A stretch of 64,000 bases of DNA, from assembly GCF_000820305.1 (NCBI RefSeq), contig NZ_CDBH01000045.1:186001-250000 (forward strand), read 5' to 3'. Source of the DNA: Aeromonas dhakensis (lineage in GTDB: Bacteria > Pseudomonadota > Gammaproteobacteria > Enterobacterales > Aeromonadaceae). This document shows, piece by piece, positions 17,788 through 25,987 of this stretch. The notes below the pieces were generated by a model that was given only the letters and a program-made list of their open reading frames with translations, was not told the DNA's origin and did not search any database. The translations under genes were made by a program, and so were the position numbers. The stretch's first letter is position 1. Each line of letters starts with the position of its first letter.

Positions 17788-19866
17788 TCACCGGCGGGCG
17801 CCCGCCAGGGTGAGCAGGAAGGCGTACTCGCGGGCCGCCTGCTGGCGCGCATTGGCAGGGCTTATGCGGTGGCCGCCGTCGAGGGCCGTGCTGAGCAGAT
17901 AGGGGCCCGCTCCCGTGCTGTGTTCCCGCAGGCGGGCCACCCACTTGAGCGGCTCCCAGTAGGGCACCTGACTGTCGTGCAGCCCGGCCGTCACATAGAC
18001 GGGGGGATAGGGGGCCGCATGCAGGTTGTCGTAAGGGCTCAGGCGGCTCATGGCGGCGTAATCGGCGGCAATGGCCGGGTTGCCCCACTCGGCGTACTCC
18101 TGGCGGGTAAGCGGCAGTTCGGGATCGCTCATGGTGCCGATGAGATCGACGAAGGGCACCTGCAACACGGCCCCGGCGAAACGGGTCGGTGCCTGGTTGA
18201 GGGCCGCCGCCACCAGCAGGCCGCCGGCGCTGCCGCCCATGGCGAACAGCCGGGCGGGATCGATGGCGGGATCCCGGGCCAGCGCAGCGGCCACGGTCAG
18301 GAAGTCGTCCACGCTGTGCTGCTTGTGGCGACCGCGCCCCGCCAGATACCACTCATCCCCCAGCATGCCGCCGCCGCGCACGTGGGCGATGGCGTAGACG
18401 AAGCCGCGATCCAGCAGGCTCAGCACCTGCGGCTGGTAGTAGGGGCGCATGGGGGTACCGTAGGCGCCATAGCCGTAGAGCAGCAGTGCCTTGGGGGTGT
18501 GGATGTCCTTGCGCCACACCAGGGAGACCGGCACCTTGACGCCATCCTTACCCACCACCCAGCGGCGCTCGCTCTGGTAGGGGGAGGGGAGGGCGGTCCG
18601 GGAATCCGGCAGCCAGCGGCCGCTGGCGAGATCGAGCAGGCGCTGGTGCGGCGGCTCGGCCATGCCCTGGCGGCGGATCAGGATCTGCCCGCTGGCGGGG
18701 TCGTGGGCACCCTGGATCCAGGCCGTGCCGGCCCCCTCGGTCAGCAGCAGACGATGGATGAGCCGGCCGCGGTCATCCAGCACGTCGAGCCAGTCATCCC
18801 CTTTGTGGCGATATTGCAGCACCGTGTAGTCGACAAACAGGCGCCACTTCTCGAGGCTCCTCTGCTCGCCAGACCAGAGCGGCTGCCACTCACCCTTGGC
18901 CACCTGGCTCAGGTCGGCCACCTGATAGAGGCCGAGGGCACCGTCCCGGTTGCTCTTGAGCAGCACCCGCTCCCCCTGGGTATCCAGGTAGTACTCGAGG
19001 CCAGCCTGACGGGCCTTGAGCAGAGCAGGTTTGCCCTCGTCCAGCAGGTACTGCTCGGCGCTGTCGTGGTTGTTGCTCTGCAGCAGCAGGTGGCGCCGAT
19101 CCGTGGTGCGATAGAGGCTGAGCAGCCAGGCAGGATCCGCCTCCTGGTGGATCTGCTGCTCCTTGCCATCGCGCCAGGCCCACAGCTGCCAGGGGCGCAG
19201 GGTGCGAGGTTCGTTGGCGATGGTGTAGAGGGTCTTGCCATCCAGGCTCCAGAGCAGATCGCTGGCCCGGTGCGCCAGGGTGGCCAGGGGCTGGCCGTCG
19301 GCCAAGTTGAGCAGGGTGATGCGGTAATCCCGATCGCCCTGCAGATCTTCGGCCAGGGCCAGCCAGCGCCCGTTCGGGTGCAGGGCCCAGCTGGCGAGCT
19401 CGTAGTAGCCGCTGGCCGGCTGGCGGGCCGCCAGCCGTTGGCGGGGCTCAGCCTGCTCGCCGTCTCGCTGCCACAGGCGGCCGTCGGCTTCCATCCGCCA
19501 CTGGCTGCCCGCCTCGCTCAGCCACTCTTGCGGCATGGGCTCGCCGCGTGCTTGCGCCTGCCACTCGGCCTGCAGAGCATGCTCCAGCGGCCGCTGCGCG
19601 GCGAGCTGCTGCTCGGTCCAGCGGTTCTGCTCGCCCAGCAGGGTCAGCAGGGCGGGATCCTGGCGGCTGTCGTCGCGCCAGCCGCCATAGGGATCGAGCC
19701 GGGCCCGCTCCCCCTGCATCGGCAACGGGCGGTGAGGGATAAGCGGGGCCACGAGCGGCGCCGCTGTGGCGGCGGCCTGGCTCGGGGCGCCGGCTGGTGC
19801 AATGGCGGCAGGCTGGGCAGCCGCCGGAGTGGCCAGCAGGCTGGCCAGCATCAGGAGTGCGTGCAT
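17788..19866 (-). CDS. Exported oligopeptidase B (S9A prolyl-oligopeptidase family)
   Basis: A 692-residue serine peptidase related to oligopeptidase B, which cuts short peptides after basic residues. The beta-propeller fills about residues 60-430. The alpha/beta hydrolase follows with nucleophile MGGSAGGLLVAAAL (Ser546), Asp631 in TAGLHDSQV and His666 in DGGHR. KALLLYGYGAYG and AIAHVRGGGMLG are S9A hallmarks. Unlike cytoplasmic PtrB, it begins with a signal-like stretch (HALLMLASLLATPAAAQ), so it is probably periplasmic. Its ATG overlaps the TonB receptor stop by one base (TGATG), a strong sign of coupling. Confidence 0.88.
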   Translation of the reverse strand: MHALLMLASLLATPAAAQPAAIAPAGAPSQAAATAAPLVAPLIPHRPLPMQGERARLDPYGGWRDDSRQDPALLTLLGEQNRWTEQQLAAQRPLEHALQAEWQAQARGEPMPQEWLSEAGSQWRMEADGRLWQRDGEQAEPRQRLAARQPASGYYELASWALHPNGRWLALAEDLQGDRDYRITLLNLADGQPLATLAHRASDLLWSLDGKTLYTIANEPRTLRPWQLWAWRDGKEQQIHQEADPAWLLSLYRTTDRRHLLLQSNNHDSAEQYLLDEGKPALLKARQAGLEYYLDTQGERVLLKSNRDGALGLYQVADLSQVAKGEWQPLWSGEQRSLEKWRLFVDYTVLQYRHKGDDWLDVLDDRGRLIHRLLLTEGAGTAWIQGAHDPASGQILIRRQGMAEPPHQRLLDLASGRWLPDSRTALPSPYQSERRWVVGKDGVKVPVSLVWRKDIHTPKALLLYGYGAYGTPMRPYYQPQVLSLLDRGFVYAIAHVRGGGMLGDEWYLAGRGRHKQHSVDDFLTVAAALARDPAIDPARLFAMGGSAGGLLVAAALNQAPTRFAGAVLQVPFVDLIGTMSDPELPLTRQEYAEWGNPAIAADYAAMSRLSPYDNLHAAPYPPVYVTAGLHDSQVPYWEPLKWVARLREHSTGAGPYLLSTALDGGHRISPANARQQAAREYAFLLTLAGARR

Positions 19867-22028
19867 CAGAGCCCCACGAAGGTGTAGCGCAGGCTGGCGC
19901 TCAGGGAGCGGCCCGTCTGGGTGTAGAGGCCCGCATCCGTGCCTGCTTCCAGCCCGGCGACATCCTGATAGCGGGTGTAGCGGGTGTCGAGCAGGTTGTC
20001 GAGCTTGAGGTTGGCCTTGAGGGCGTCGGTGATCTGCCAGTCGGCGGTCAGGGCGAAGCTGAGCCAGCCGGCAGTTTTCAGACACTCGCCCTGCTGCTGG
20101 GTCAGGCTGTTGCCACAGCTGGGCACCCGGCTCATGGCGGCGGCGTAGTCGGCCTGCAGCCCCAGGCTCCAGTCGTTGGCCTGATAGCTGAGGCGGGTGT
20201 TGCCCTCGAGCGGAGTGAGGTTGCGCGGCGATTCGCCCTGGCTGGTCTTGCCGTCGACCCAGCCCAGCTTGGTGGCCAGCTCCCATTGCGGGGTCAGCCA
20301 GTAGCTGGCGGCGACTTCGGCGCCCCAGGTCTCGGACTTGGCGACGTTGCGATATTGACGCAGCATGACCCCGTCGCTCAGGCGGAAGCCCACCTGACGC
20401 CAGTCGACGAAGTTGTAGTAGCGGTTGTAGAAGAGGGCGGGCTTGATGCTCCACTCGTCCCCTTCGCCGCTCACCCCCCACTCGAAGCTGTGGCTGGTCT
20501 CCTCCTTGAGATCCGGGTTGGCGATGATCTCGAACGGCGGCAGGGCAAAGTAGTGGGGGATGTTGCCGTACACCTTGTCGTAGGAGGGGGCGCTGAAACC
20601 GTTGGCGTAGCTCAGCCAGCTGCGCCACTGCTCGTTGAAGCGATAGCTGGTGGCCAGGCTCGGCGAGAGGTGCCAGCTGTGGTTGCTGTCGCCCCGGCCA
20701 TCCTGCGGGCTCAGCCACTGCTGATCCATGCGCAGGGTCGGGGTGAACTGCCACTGGCCCAGGGTCGCCACGTCCCCCAACCAGATGCCGGCCCGATCGG
20801 TGCGGGCGCTGCTGAAGGGGGCTGACTGGGTGGGTTGGGGGATACCGGCTTCCAGCATCAGCTTCTCCACCGGTCGCTCGTGCCGGGTGCGCGCCAGCTC
20901 GATGCCGTAGCTCAGCTTGTGCTCGACGGCACCGGTGACCAGATCGCGGCGGATATCCAGCTCGCTGCCGATCAGGTGCTCGGTGAAGGTGGCCAGCTCC
21001 CGCTCGCTGCGATAGCGGGGGTAGCCGCTCAGCTCGTCATTTTGCAGCAGGCTGCGCTTGTTGGCGGTGTTCTTGGCATAGTTGCCGTGCAGGTTCCAGG
21101 TAAAGCGGTCGGCCAGCGGGTGGCCCAGATCCTGCGCCTCCCAGCTCAGCTTGCCGCCCTGGGAGCGCTGGCTGCCATTCTCGCGATACTGGCGCACCTG
21201 CCACTTGCCGTCGGGCTGGGGAATTTCGCGCGGCCCCTGATCCCGCTTGGCGTTGTCCTCGAAGTAGTCGAACTCGAGGCGCAGCAGATGGTGCTGATTG
21301 AGGGTCAGGCTGGAGCTGGTGGAGGCGCTGAGGCCATCGAGATCCGCCGGAATGCGGCTCTGGTCGTAGTTGGCAGTCTCGTGCCCCTGCCAGCCGGAGA
21401 GGCGCAGCAGGTGAGCGCTCTCGCCCCAGCGGGCGGCGCCGGTGGCGCTCAGTTTCTGCTTGTCGCTGCTGCCGTCGTGCAGCACCTTGCTGCTGAGGTA
21501 GCCATCCTGCCCCTGCAGGTAATCTTCCGGCTGCTTGGTGGTGATGACCACGGTGCCGCCGATGGCGTCCGAGCCGTGCAGGGCGGAGCCTGCTCCCTTG
21601 GCCACTTCGATCTGCTTGACGTCATCGAGATCGAAGCTGAAGCGGCCCACCTTGTCGTTGAGATCGTCGGCACCGAAGCCGTCGCTGACCCGGACCCCAT
21701 CCTTGACGATCAGCACCCGGTTGCCACCGATGCCGCGGATGCTGATGTTTTGCGGCCGGCCCGCCGAGCCGGTCACCGAGACGCCGGGTTCGTTCTTGAA
21801 CACGTCGGTGAGCTCGGTGGCTATCTGGCGCTCCAGATCCTCTTCGGTGATGACGGTGATGGAGCCCGAGATGTCGGACAGTTTCTGCTCGACCCGCTGA
21901 CCCTTGACGATTATGGTCTCGCGCGCCTTGGGCGGGGTGGTACCGGAGGTGTCTATCCCTGCGGGATCGCCGGCGGCCAGCGCTGTACCGGACAGCAGCA
22001 TGGGCCAGTAGTGAAGTAGTGTTTTCAT
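19866..22028 (-). CDS. TonB-dependent outer-membrane receptor, heme/hemoglobin-type
   Basis: A 720-residue outer-membrane receptor. A signal peptide is followed by a plug domain (ETIIVKGQRVEQKLSDISG, NISIRGIGGNRVLIVKDGV, GSALHGSDAIGGTVVITTK) and a beta-barrel ending in the aromatic-rich SLSASLRYTFVGL. A region resembling the FRAP...NPNL signature of heme receptors is present as FSAPSYDKVYG then NPDLKEE, with a histidine between them (NIPHYF). Heme or hemoprotein is therefore the likeliest ligand, but a siderophore or peptide is possible. Fur-like boxes lie immediately upstream. It heads the five-gene cluster. Confidence 0.85.
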   Translation of the reverse strand: MKTLLHYWPMLLSGTALAAGDPAGIDTSGTTPPKARETIIVKGQRVEQKLSDISGSITVITEEDLERQIATELTDVFKNEPGVSVTGSAGRPQNISIRGIGGNRVLIVKDGVRVSDGFGADDLNDKVGRFSFDLDDVKQIEVAKGAGSALHGSDAIGGTVVITTKQPEDYLQGQDGYLSSKVLHDGSSDKQKLSATGAARWGESAHLLRLSGWQGHETANYDQSRIPADLDGLSASTSSSLTLNQHHLLRLEFDYFEDNAKRDQGPREIPQPDGKWQVRQYRENGSQRSQGGKLSWEAQDLGHPLADRFTWNLHGNYAKNTANKRSLLQNDELSGYPRYRSERELATFTEHLIGSELDIRRDLVTGAVEHKLSYGIELARTRHERPVEKLMLEAGIPQPTQSAPFSSARTDRAGIWLGDVATLGQWQFTPTLRMDQQWLSPQDGRGDSNHSWHLSPSLATSYRFNEQWRSWLSYANGFSAPSYDKVYGNIPHYFALPPFEIIANPDLKEETSHSFEWGVSGEGDEWSIKPALFYNRYYNFVDWRQVGFRLSDGVMLRQYRNVAKSETWGAEVAASYWLTPQWELATKLGWVDGKTSQGESPRNLTPLEGNTRLSYQANDWSLGLQADYAAAMSRVPSCGNSLTQQQGECLKTAGWLSFALTADWQITDALKANLKLDNLLDTRYTRYQDVAGLEAGTDAGLYTQTGRSLSASLRYTFVGL

Positions 22029-22290
22029 TTTGAGAATAATTATTATTTAAGCCTGAAGGCCGCGGATTATTGCAGAGAGGTCCAATCAGATCAACGATTG
22101 ATAATCATTATCATTTTGTTTTTATGATCCTGATCAGGCTGCATTTTATGATGAAGACATCAGTAGCAAAGTGGGCCAACGTTTACGCCTGCAGGACGCA
22201 GGGCAGGCAGACGGGGGGATGAAATGGGGGAGGGTGGCAAGGTGTTGGCTGAGGATTTGGCAGCTCATGCCAAGGTTATGTCGGCAATAA
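22029..22290. promoter_or_regulatory. Promoter region of receptor cluster with Fur boxes
   Basis: At 22100-22112 GATAATCATTATC reproduces the right 13 bases of the 19-bp Fur consensus exactly. At 22032-22050 a second, weaker AT-rich site (GAGAATAATTATTATTTAA) matches about 12 of 19. Both lie within 90 bases of the receptor start, so iron repression is the simplest reading. The rest, up to the yejM terminator, shows no gene. Confidence 0.75.
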
Positions 22291-22315
22291 AAAACCCGCT
22301 CGAGGAGCGGGTTTT
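22291..22315 (-). terminator. Terminator of the yejLM operon
   Basis: AAAACCCGCTC and GAGCGGGTTTT form an 11-bp stem with a 3-base loop. The minus strand continues TTTATTG. It lies 21 bases after the yejM stop. Confidence 0.9.
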
Positions 22316-22335
22316 CAAGGGATACAGGACGGGTC

Positions 22336-24186
22336 TCAGGGGGCGCGGTAGAAGCGGTTCAGCTCGTTCATCACCTGGATCATGACCCCCATGTCCGGGG
22401 TGCCGTGCTTGATGGGACGGTAGCTGTTGCGCTCCAGCAGCTCGAAGTCACCCTGCTTGTTGAAGTGGGTGATGGTGTTGCCCTGATAGATGGCAAAGTC
22501 GCGCTGATCCCCCGCCAGCAGCCAGTTGCGCGGGCTGTTGTCGAACAGGTTGCGGCCTATGCTGTAGTCCCGCGGCGGGTTGCGCACCCCCAGCATCCCC
22601 TGCATCAGGGTGGGCACCAGATCCAGGTGGCTGCTCACCGGGCTCGTCGGCAGGGTCTCGTTACCCGGCCAGGCCAGCACGAAGGGCACCTGCACCTGAT
22701 AGGGCGAGTAGTTGGTGCCATAACCCCAGCTGTTGCTCTGGGTATCGTTGAACTCCTGGCCATGGTTGGCGGTGACCACGACGATGGTCTGCTCGCCAAT
22801 GCCCTGCTGCTGCAACTGGGTCAGCATCTGCTCCAGCAGCTGATCGGTGTAGAAGACCGAGTTCTTGTAGCGGTTCTCCAGCTTTTGCAGGTTTTCAGCC
22901 TGATAGGCGGTGGCCGGGTTGAACTTGGTGAGCTCCGGCTGGAAGGGGCCCTTGATGCCGGCCGGCAGCTGGTAGTCGCCCGGGCTCGACAGATAGACCA
23001 GCGAGAACCAGGGGCGGTCAGGGGAGCGCTTGGCGAGCCACTGCTGCCAGTCGCCGACAAGCTGGGTATCGTCGGTCTGCTCGGAGACGAACACCTGCTT
23101 GCGCAGGCCGGAGAGGATGCTCTGGCGATACTGCTGGGCATCTTCCAGCGCGCCGAACAGGCCGAACTGGTAGTCCTGGCGCAGCATCTCGTCGAACAGC
23201 ACCGGCGGGGTCTTGTCGTTGCGAATTTCGTCGTAGTAGTGGCCAGGCAGGCCGTAGAACAGGCTGAACATCCCCATGGCGTCATCGTTGCCGCCACTCA
23301 TGTGGTTGGCAAAGTTGAGGTGCTGATCCGCATAGCGCTGCAGATTGGGCATGTTGATGTTGTTGAGCATGTCGGCCCGCAGGGAGTCGACCACCACGAT
23401 CAGCAGGTTCTTGTGGGTCAGCGGGGCGTTGACGCTGAGCGGGCGCAGCGGGTAGCGCAACCGGCTCGCACTGTCGCCATCCTGGGACTCGGCCTTCTTC
23501 TCGTACTGATCCAGATCCAGCCAGCCGTGCTTGGCGAGGAAGCTCTTGGCGGTCATGGGGTAGGAGAGCGGGAAGTTGGCGCGCTGCATGGTGATGGGCT
23601 GATACAGGGTGGCATCGGCCCAGCTGTTGACCACGTGGGTCAGGATGAAGCAGACCAGCAGGGCCAGCCCCACCTGATTGCCGTACTGGCGGCGCTTGCG
23701 CTTGTTGATCTTGCGCCACACATAGGCCGACAGCAGCAGTTGCACCAGGAAGATGGTGGGCACCGCCACGAAGATGATGCTCCAGATCGAGCCCTCCTCG
23801 GTCTGGGCCTGATCCAGCAGCAGCTGCCACACCTGACCGTTGAGGTGGAACTTGAACAGCTGGAACACCTGGGTGTCGATAAGCAGCAGCACCAGCGCCA
23901 GGGTGGCGATGATGGCGGAGATGAAGCGCAATGGTTTCTCCCTGGGCAGCACGAAGCTCAGGGGGAAGATCGTCAACAGGTAAGTGACAAAGCTCAGAAA
24001 CGAGAAGTGACCGATCCAGCTGATGATGAGATAGGTCACGCCGAGCGTGGTCGACGGCCAGCTGATCGCCCCCAGATAACGGGTGGCGATCAGCATGGCC
24101 AGAATGATGTTGAAGAAGGAGAACCAATGCCCCCAGGTGATCAGGCGAGAGACATTATCACGATAGGGGTTGCCGGTTTCGACCAT
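22336..24186 (-). CDS. pbgA: PbgA/YejM, inner-membrane lipid A / LPS homeostasis protein
   Basis: Essential in enterobacteria, PbgA (YejM, LapC) senses periplasmic lipopolysaccharide and controls LpxC degradation through LapB. The 616-residue product has five predicted N-terminal helices (about residues 15-200; DUF3413). These are followed by a periplasmic sulfatase-like alkaline phosphatase fold (NLLIVVVDSLRADMLNNINM, TIVVVTANHGQEF). Length (586 in E. coli) and neighbour yejL agree with the family. The start MVETGNPYRDNVSRL corresponds to the E. coli N-terminus. It lies 43 bases downstream of yejL in the same operon. Confidence 0.93.
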   Translation of the reverse strand: MVETGNPYRDNVSRLITWGHWFSFFNIILAMLIATRYLGAISWPSTTLGVTYLIISWIGHFSFLSFVTYLLTIFPLSFVLPREKPLRFISAIIATLALVLLLIDTQVFQLFKFHLNGQVWQLLLDQAQTEEGSIWSIIFVAVPTIFLVQLLLSAYVWRKINKRKRRQYGNQVGLALLVCFILTHVVNSWADATLYQPITMQRANFPLSYPMTAKSFLAKHGWLDLDQYEKKAESQDGDSASRLRYPLRPLSVNAPLTHKNLLIVVVDSLRADMLNNINMPNLQRYADQHLNFANHMSGGNDDAMGMFSLFYGLPGHYYDEIRNDKTPPVLFDEMLRQDYQFGLFGALEDAQQYRQSILSGLRKQVFVSEQTDDTQLVGDWQQWLAKRSPDRPWFSLVYLSSPGDYQLPAGIKGPFQPELTKFNPATAYQAENLQKLENRYKNSVFYTDQLLEQMLTQLQQQGIGEQTIVVVTANHGQEFNDTQSNSWGYGTNYSPYQVQVPFVLAWPGNETLPTSPVSSHLDLVPTLMQGMLGVRNPPRDYSIGRNLFDNSPRNWLLAGDQRDFAIYQGNTITHFNKQGDFELLERNSYRPIKHGTPDMGVMIQVMNELNRFYRAP

Positions 24187-24229
24187 AGTGATCCATCTGC
24201 TTGAAAAACATCAAAGAATGCGAAGAGAC

Positions 24230-24457
24230 TCAATGAGCATCGTGGCGATGATCGACCGAGGCGGTGAGCGCCTGGATGAATTTCTCGGTGATCGCCTGAC
24301 GCTGGGCCGGGGCCATGCCATTGATGATGTTGGTGGTCAGGTTGCCGAGCACCATCAGACTGAGGTCCACCGGCGCCTTGTGCTTCTCCAGGGCGGTGAT
24401 CAGGTCGTTCATCAGGGCGTCAAACTGCTCGTTATTGTACTTTGATACGATGGGCAT
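24230..24457 (-). CDS. yejL: YejL, UPF0352 family protein
   Basis: A 75-residue cytoplasmic protein of unknown function, the same length as E. coli YejL. The conserved core [20 protein letters not shown] followed by [17 protein letters not shown] is diagnostic. The ATG at 24457 ([15 protein letters not shown]) fits the family; the in-frame extension upstream overlaps the yejK promoter. It forms an operon with pbgA and is divergent from yejK, as in E. coli. Confidence 0.93.
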   Translation of the reverse strand: MPIVSKYNNEQFDALMNDLITALEKHKAPVDLSLMVLGNLTTNIINGMAPAQRQAITEKFIQALTASVDHRHDAH

Positions 24458-24488
24458 AATCTTGGGTTCATCTCGGTTCAAAGCGCCT

Positions 24489-24494
24489 TATAAT
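24489..24494 (+). promoter_or_regulatory. -10 element for yejK
   Basis: A perfect TATAAT lies 37 bases before the yejK start, in the yejK/yejL gap. No convincing -35 hexamer is seen at 17-bp spacing. Confidence 0.45.
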
Positions 24495-24530
24495 ACTTCA
24501 CCCTTTCGGCTAACACTATGGCTTTGTGAC

Positions 24531-25592
24531 ATGAGTCTCGATATCGACAAGATCATTCTTCACTCCCTGCGCCAGGGCGGCGATGGTCAACCTCACGCCG
24601 ACACCCGCAGCCAGCTTCTGCCTGCCGATGAGGCGGTACAGGGGCTGATGGCGGAGCTGCACCGCATTTACAACGGCAAGGGGGGCAAGGGCTTCGGCTT
24701 CTTCGCCGACCCCGAGGCCGCCGTCGCCGAGCTGGCGGAGGGGGAGGATGCCCCCAAGCAGCCCTCTCCCCTGTTTCGCATCGCGCTGGAAAAGCTGCTG
24801 GACGAGCAGCTCGAATTCGTTCCCTTCTCGGTGGAGATGACCCAGCTGCTGGTCAAGCAGCTGGTGGAGCACGCCCTCGACGAGCAGGGCGTACTGCTGT
24901 TTGCCAAGTACAACTACGTGGGTGTGGATTATCTGATGATCGCCCTGCTGGAGGGCAAGGAGAGCGTCACCGTCAGCGAGGCGCTGGAACTGCGCCACAT
25001 CCAGTATCTGGATATCGGCAAATTGAACCTGGTGGCCCGCATCGATCTCACCGAATGGAAAACCCAGGCTGATTCGCGCCGTTACATCACCTTCAGCAAG
25101 GGCCGGGTCGGTCGCAAGCTGGGGGATTTCTTCATGGATCTGCTGGGTGCCCGCGAGGGAATGGATGCCAAGATCCAGAACAAGGGGCTGCTGCAGGCGG
25201 TGGATGACTATTGCGACAGCCGCCAGCTCGAACCGGCCGAGCGCAACGACTACAAGAAACAGGTCTTCAAATATTGCACCGAGCAGGCCAGCGCCGGTGA
25301 AGAGATCGAGATCAGGGAGCTGTCGGCAGAGCTCTCGTCAAAAGAGGCGGGAGAGGGCGACCTCGATTTTTACAGCTTCATCGGTCAGGAGTACGAGCTG
25401 GAAGAGCGCTTCCCGGCGGACCGCTCCACCCTGCGCGGGCTGACCAAGTTCGTCGGCTCCGGTGGCGGGCTGACGTTGAGCTTCGAGCAGAAGCTGCTCA
25501 ACAGCCGGATTTTCTACGATTCCCAGACCGATACCCTGACCATCAAGGGGGTGCCGCCCAACCTCAAGGATCAGCTGTTGCGCCAGTCGTAA
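24531..25592 (+). CDS. yejK: Nucleoid-associated protein YejK (NdpA)
   Basis: NdpA-family protein found with the nucleoid; in E. coli it interacts with topoisomerase IV and gyrase. The 353-residue product (335 in E. coli) begins MSLDIDKIILHSLRQ and contains the family segments FAKYNYVGVDYLMIALLEGK and YITFSKGRVGRKLGDFF. The ATG at 24531 is chosen because it matches the family start; a longer frame runs back through yejL. Upstream is a TATAAT box; downstream is a strong terminator. Confidence 0.93.
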   Translation: MSLDIDKIILHSLRQGGDGQPHADTRSQLLPADEAVQGLMAELHRIYNGKGGKGFGFFADPEAAVAELAEGEDAPKQPSPLFRIALEKLLDEQLEFVPFSVEMTQLLVKQLVEHALDEQGVLLFAKYNYVGVDYLMIALLEGKESVTVSEALELRHIQYLDIGKLNLVARIDLTEWKTQADSRRYITFSKGRVGRKLGDFFMDLLGAREGMDAKIQNKGLLQAVDDYCDSRQLEPAERNDYKKQVFKYCTEQASAGEEIEIRELSAELSSKEAGEGDLDFYSFIGQEYELEERFPADRSTLRGLTKFVGSGGGLTLSFEQKLLNSRIFYDSQTDTLTIKGVPPNLKDQLLRQS

Positions 25593-25616
25593 TGTGATCT
25601 GCTTTCCACTTTTGGC

Positions 25617-25651
25617 AAAAAGACACCGCGGCCTGCTGCGGTGTCTTTTTA
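25617..25651 (+). terminator. Terminator after yejK
   Basis: AAAAAGACACCGC and GCGGTGTCTTTTT form a 13-bp stem with an 8-base loop and continue into ATTT. It is a strong intrinsic terminator 25 bases beyond the stop. Confidence 0.93.
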
Positions 25652-25987
25652 TTTAACGGGGTAGGTGGCAGCGAAACCAACTCGGTGATTTGTTAACAAA
25701 TTAAACAGAATAATCCCTGTGAAAGGGTTTTCAATGAGGTGAAAACCCTTTCATTCATGTTTATTTATTTCTCTTTGGTAATTTAATTTCTTAATTTGGC
25801 GATAAATATGCCAATAAATGGCGTTAACCCCCTGAAATAAGAAAATGTTTTCAGAACTTTCCGGAAGAAAATACGTAATTGCGTTTCAAAAATGCGAGTT
25901 GCGTCATGTGAGGCGGTAACGGCTTGGGATAATATTCATCTCGCACACAATGCTCTTGCAGCGCGGAACTAATACAAGGAAAGGCTC
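25652..25987. promoter_or_regulatory. Control region of the maltose operon
   Basis: A 336-base AT-rich gap before malE with no gene. A 13-bp perfect inverted repeat sits at 25720-25753 (TGAAAGGGTTTTC, 8-base spacer, GAAAACCCTTTCA). A smaller one, GCCA-N5-TGGC, lies near 25808-25820. TAATAT at 25930-25935 is a possible -10 element. I could not assign MalT boxes or a CRP site with confidence. Confidence 0.5.
25720..25753. repeat. 13-bp perfect inverted repeat upstream of malE
   Basis: TGAAAGGGTTTTC and its exact complement are separated by 8 bases. A T-rich stretch (TTCATGTTTATTTATTTC) follows on the plus strand. It may be an operator, an RNA hairpin or a weak second terminator behind yejK; the sequence does not decide. 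Confidence 0.6.

Noticed and set aside
15326-17902. 858-codon frame opposite the metalloprotease
   Set aside because: A GC-rich shadow of a clearly recognised protease gene; the translation is A/G/Q-rich with no motif.
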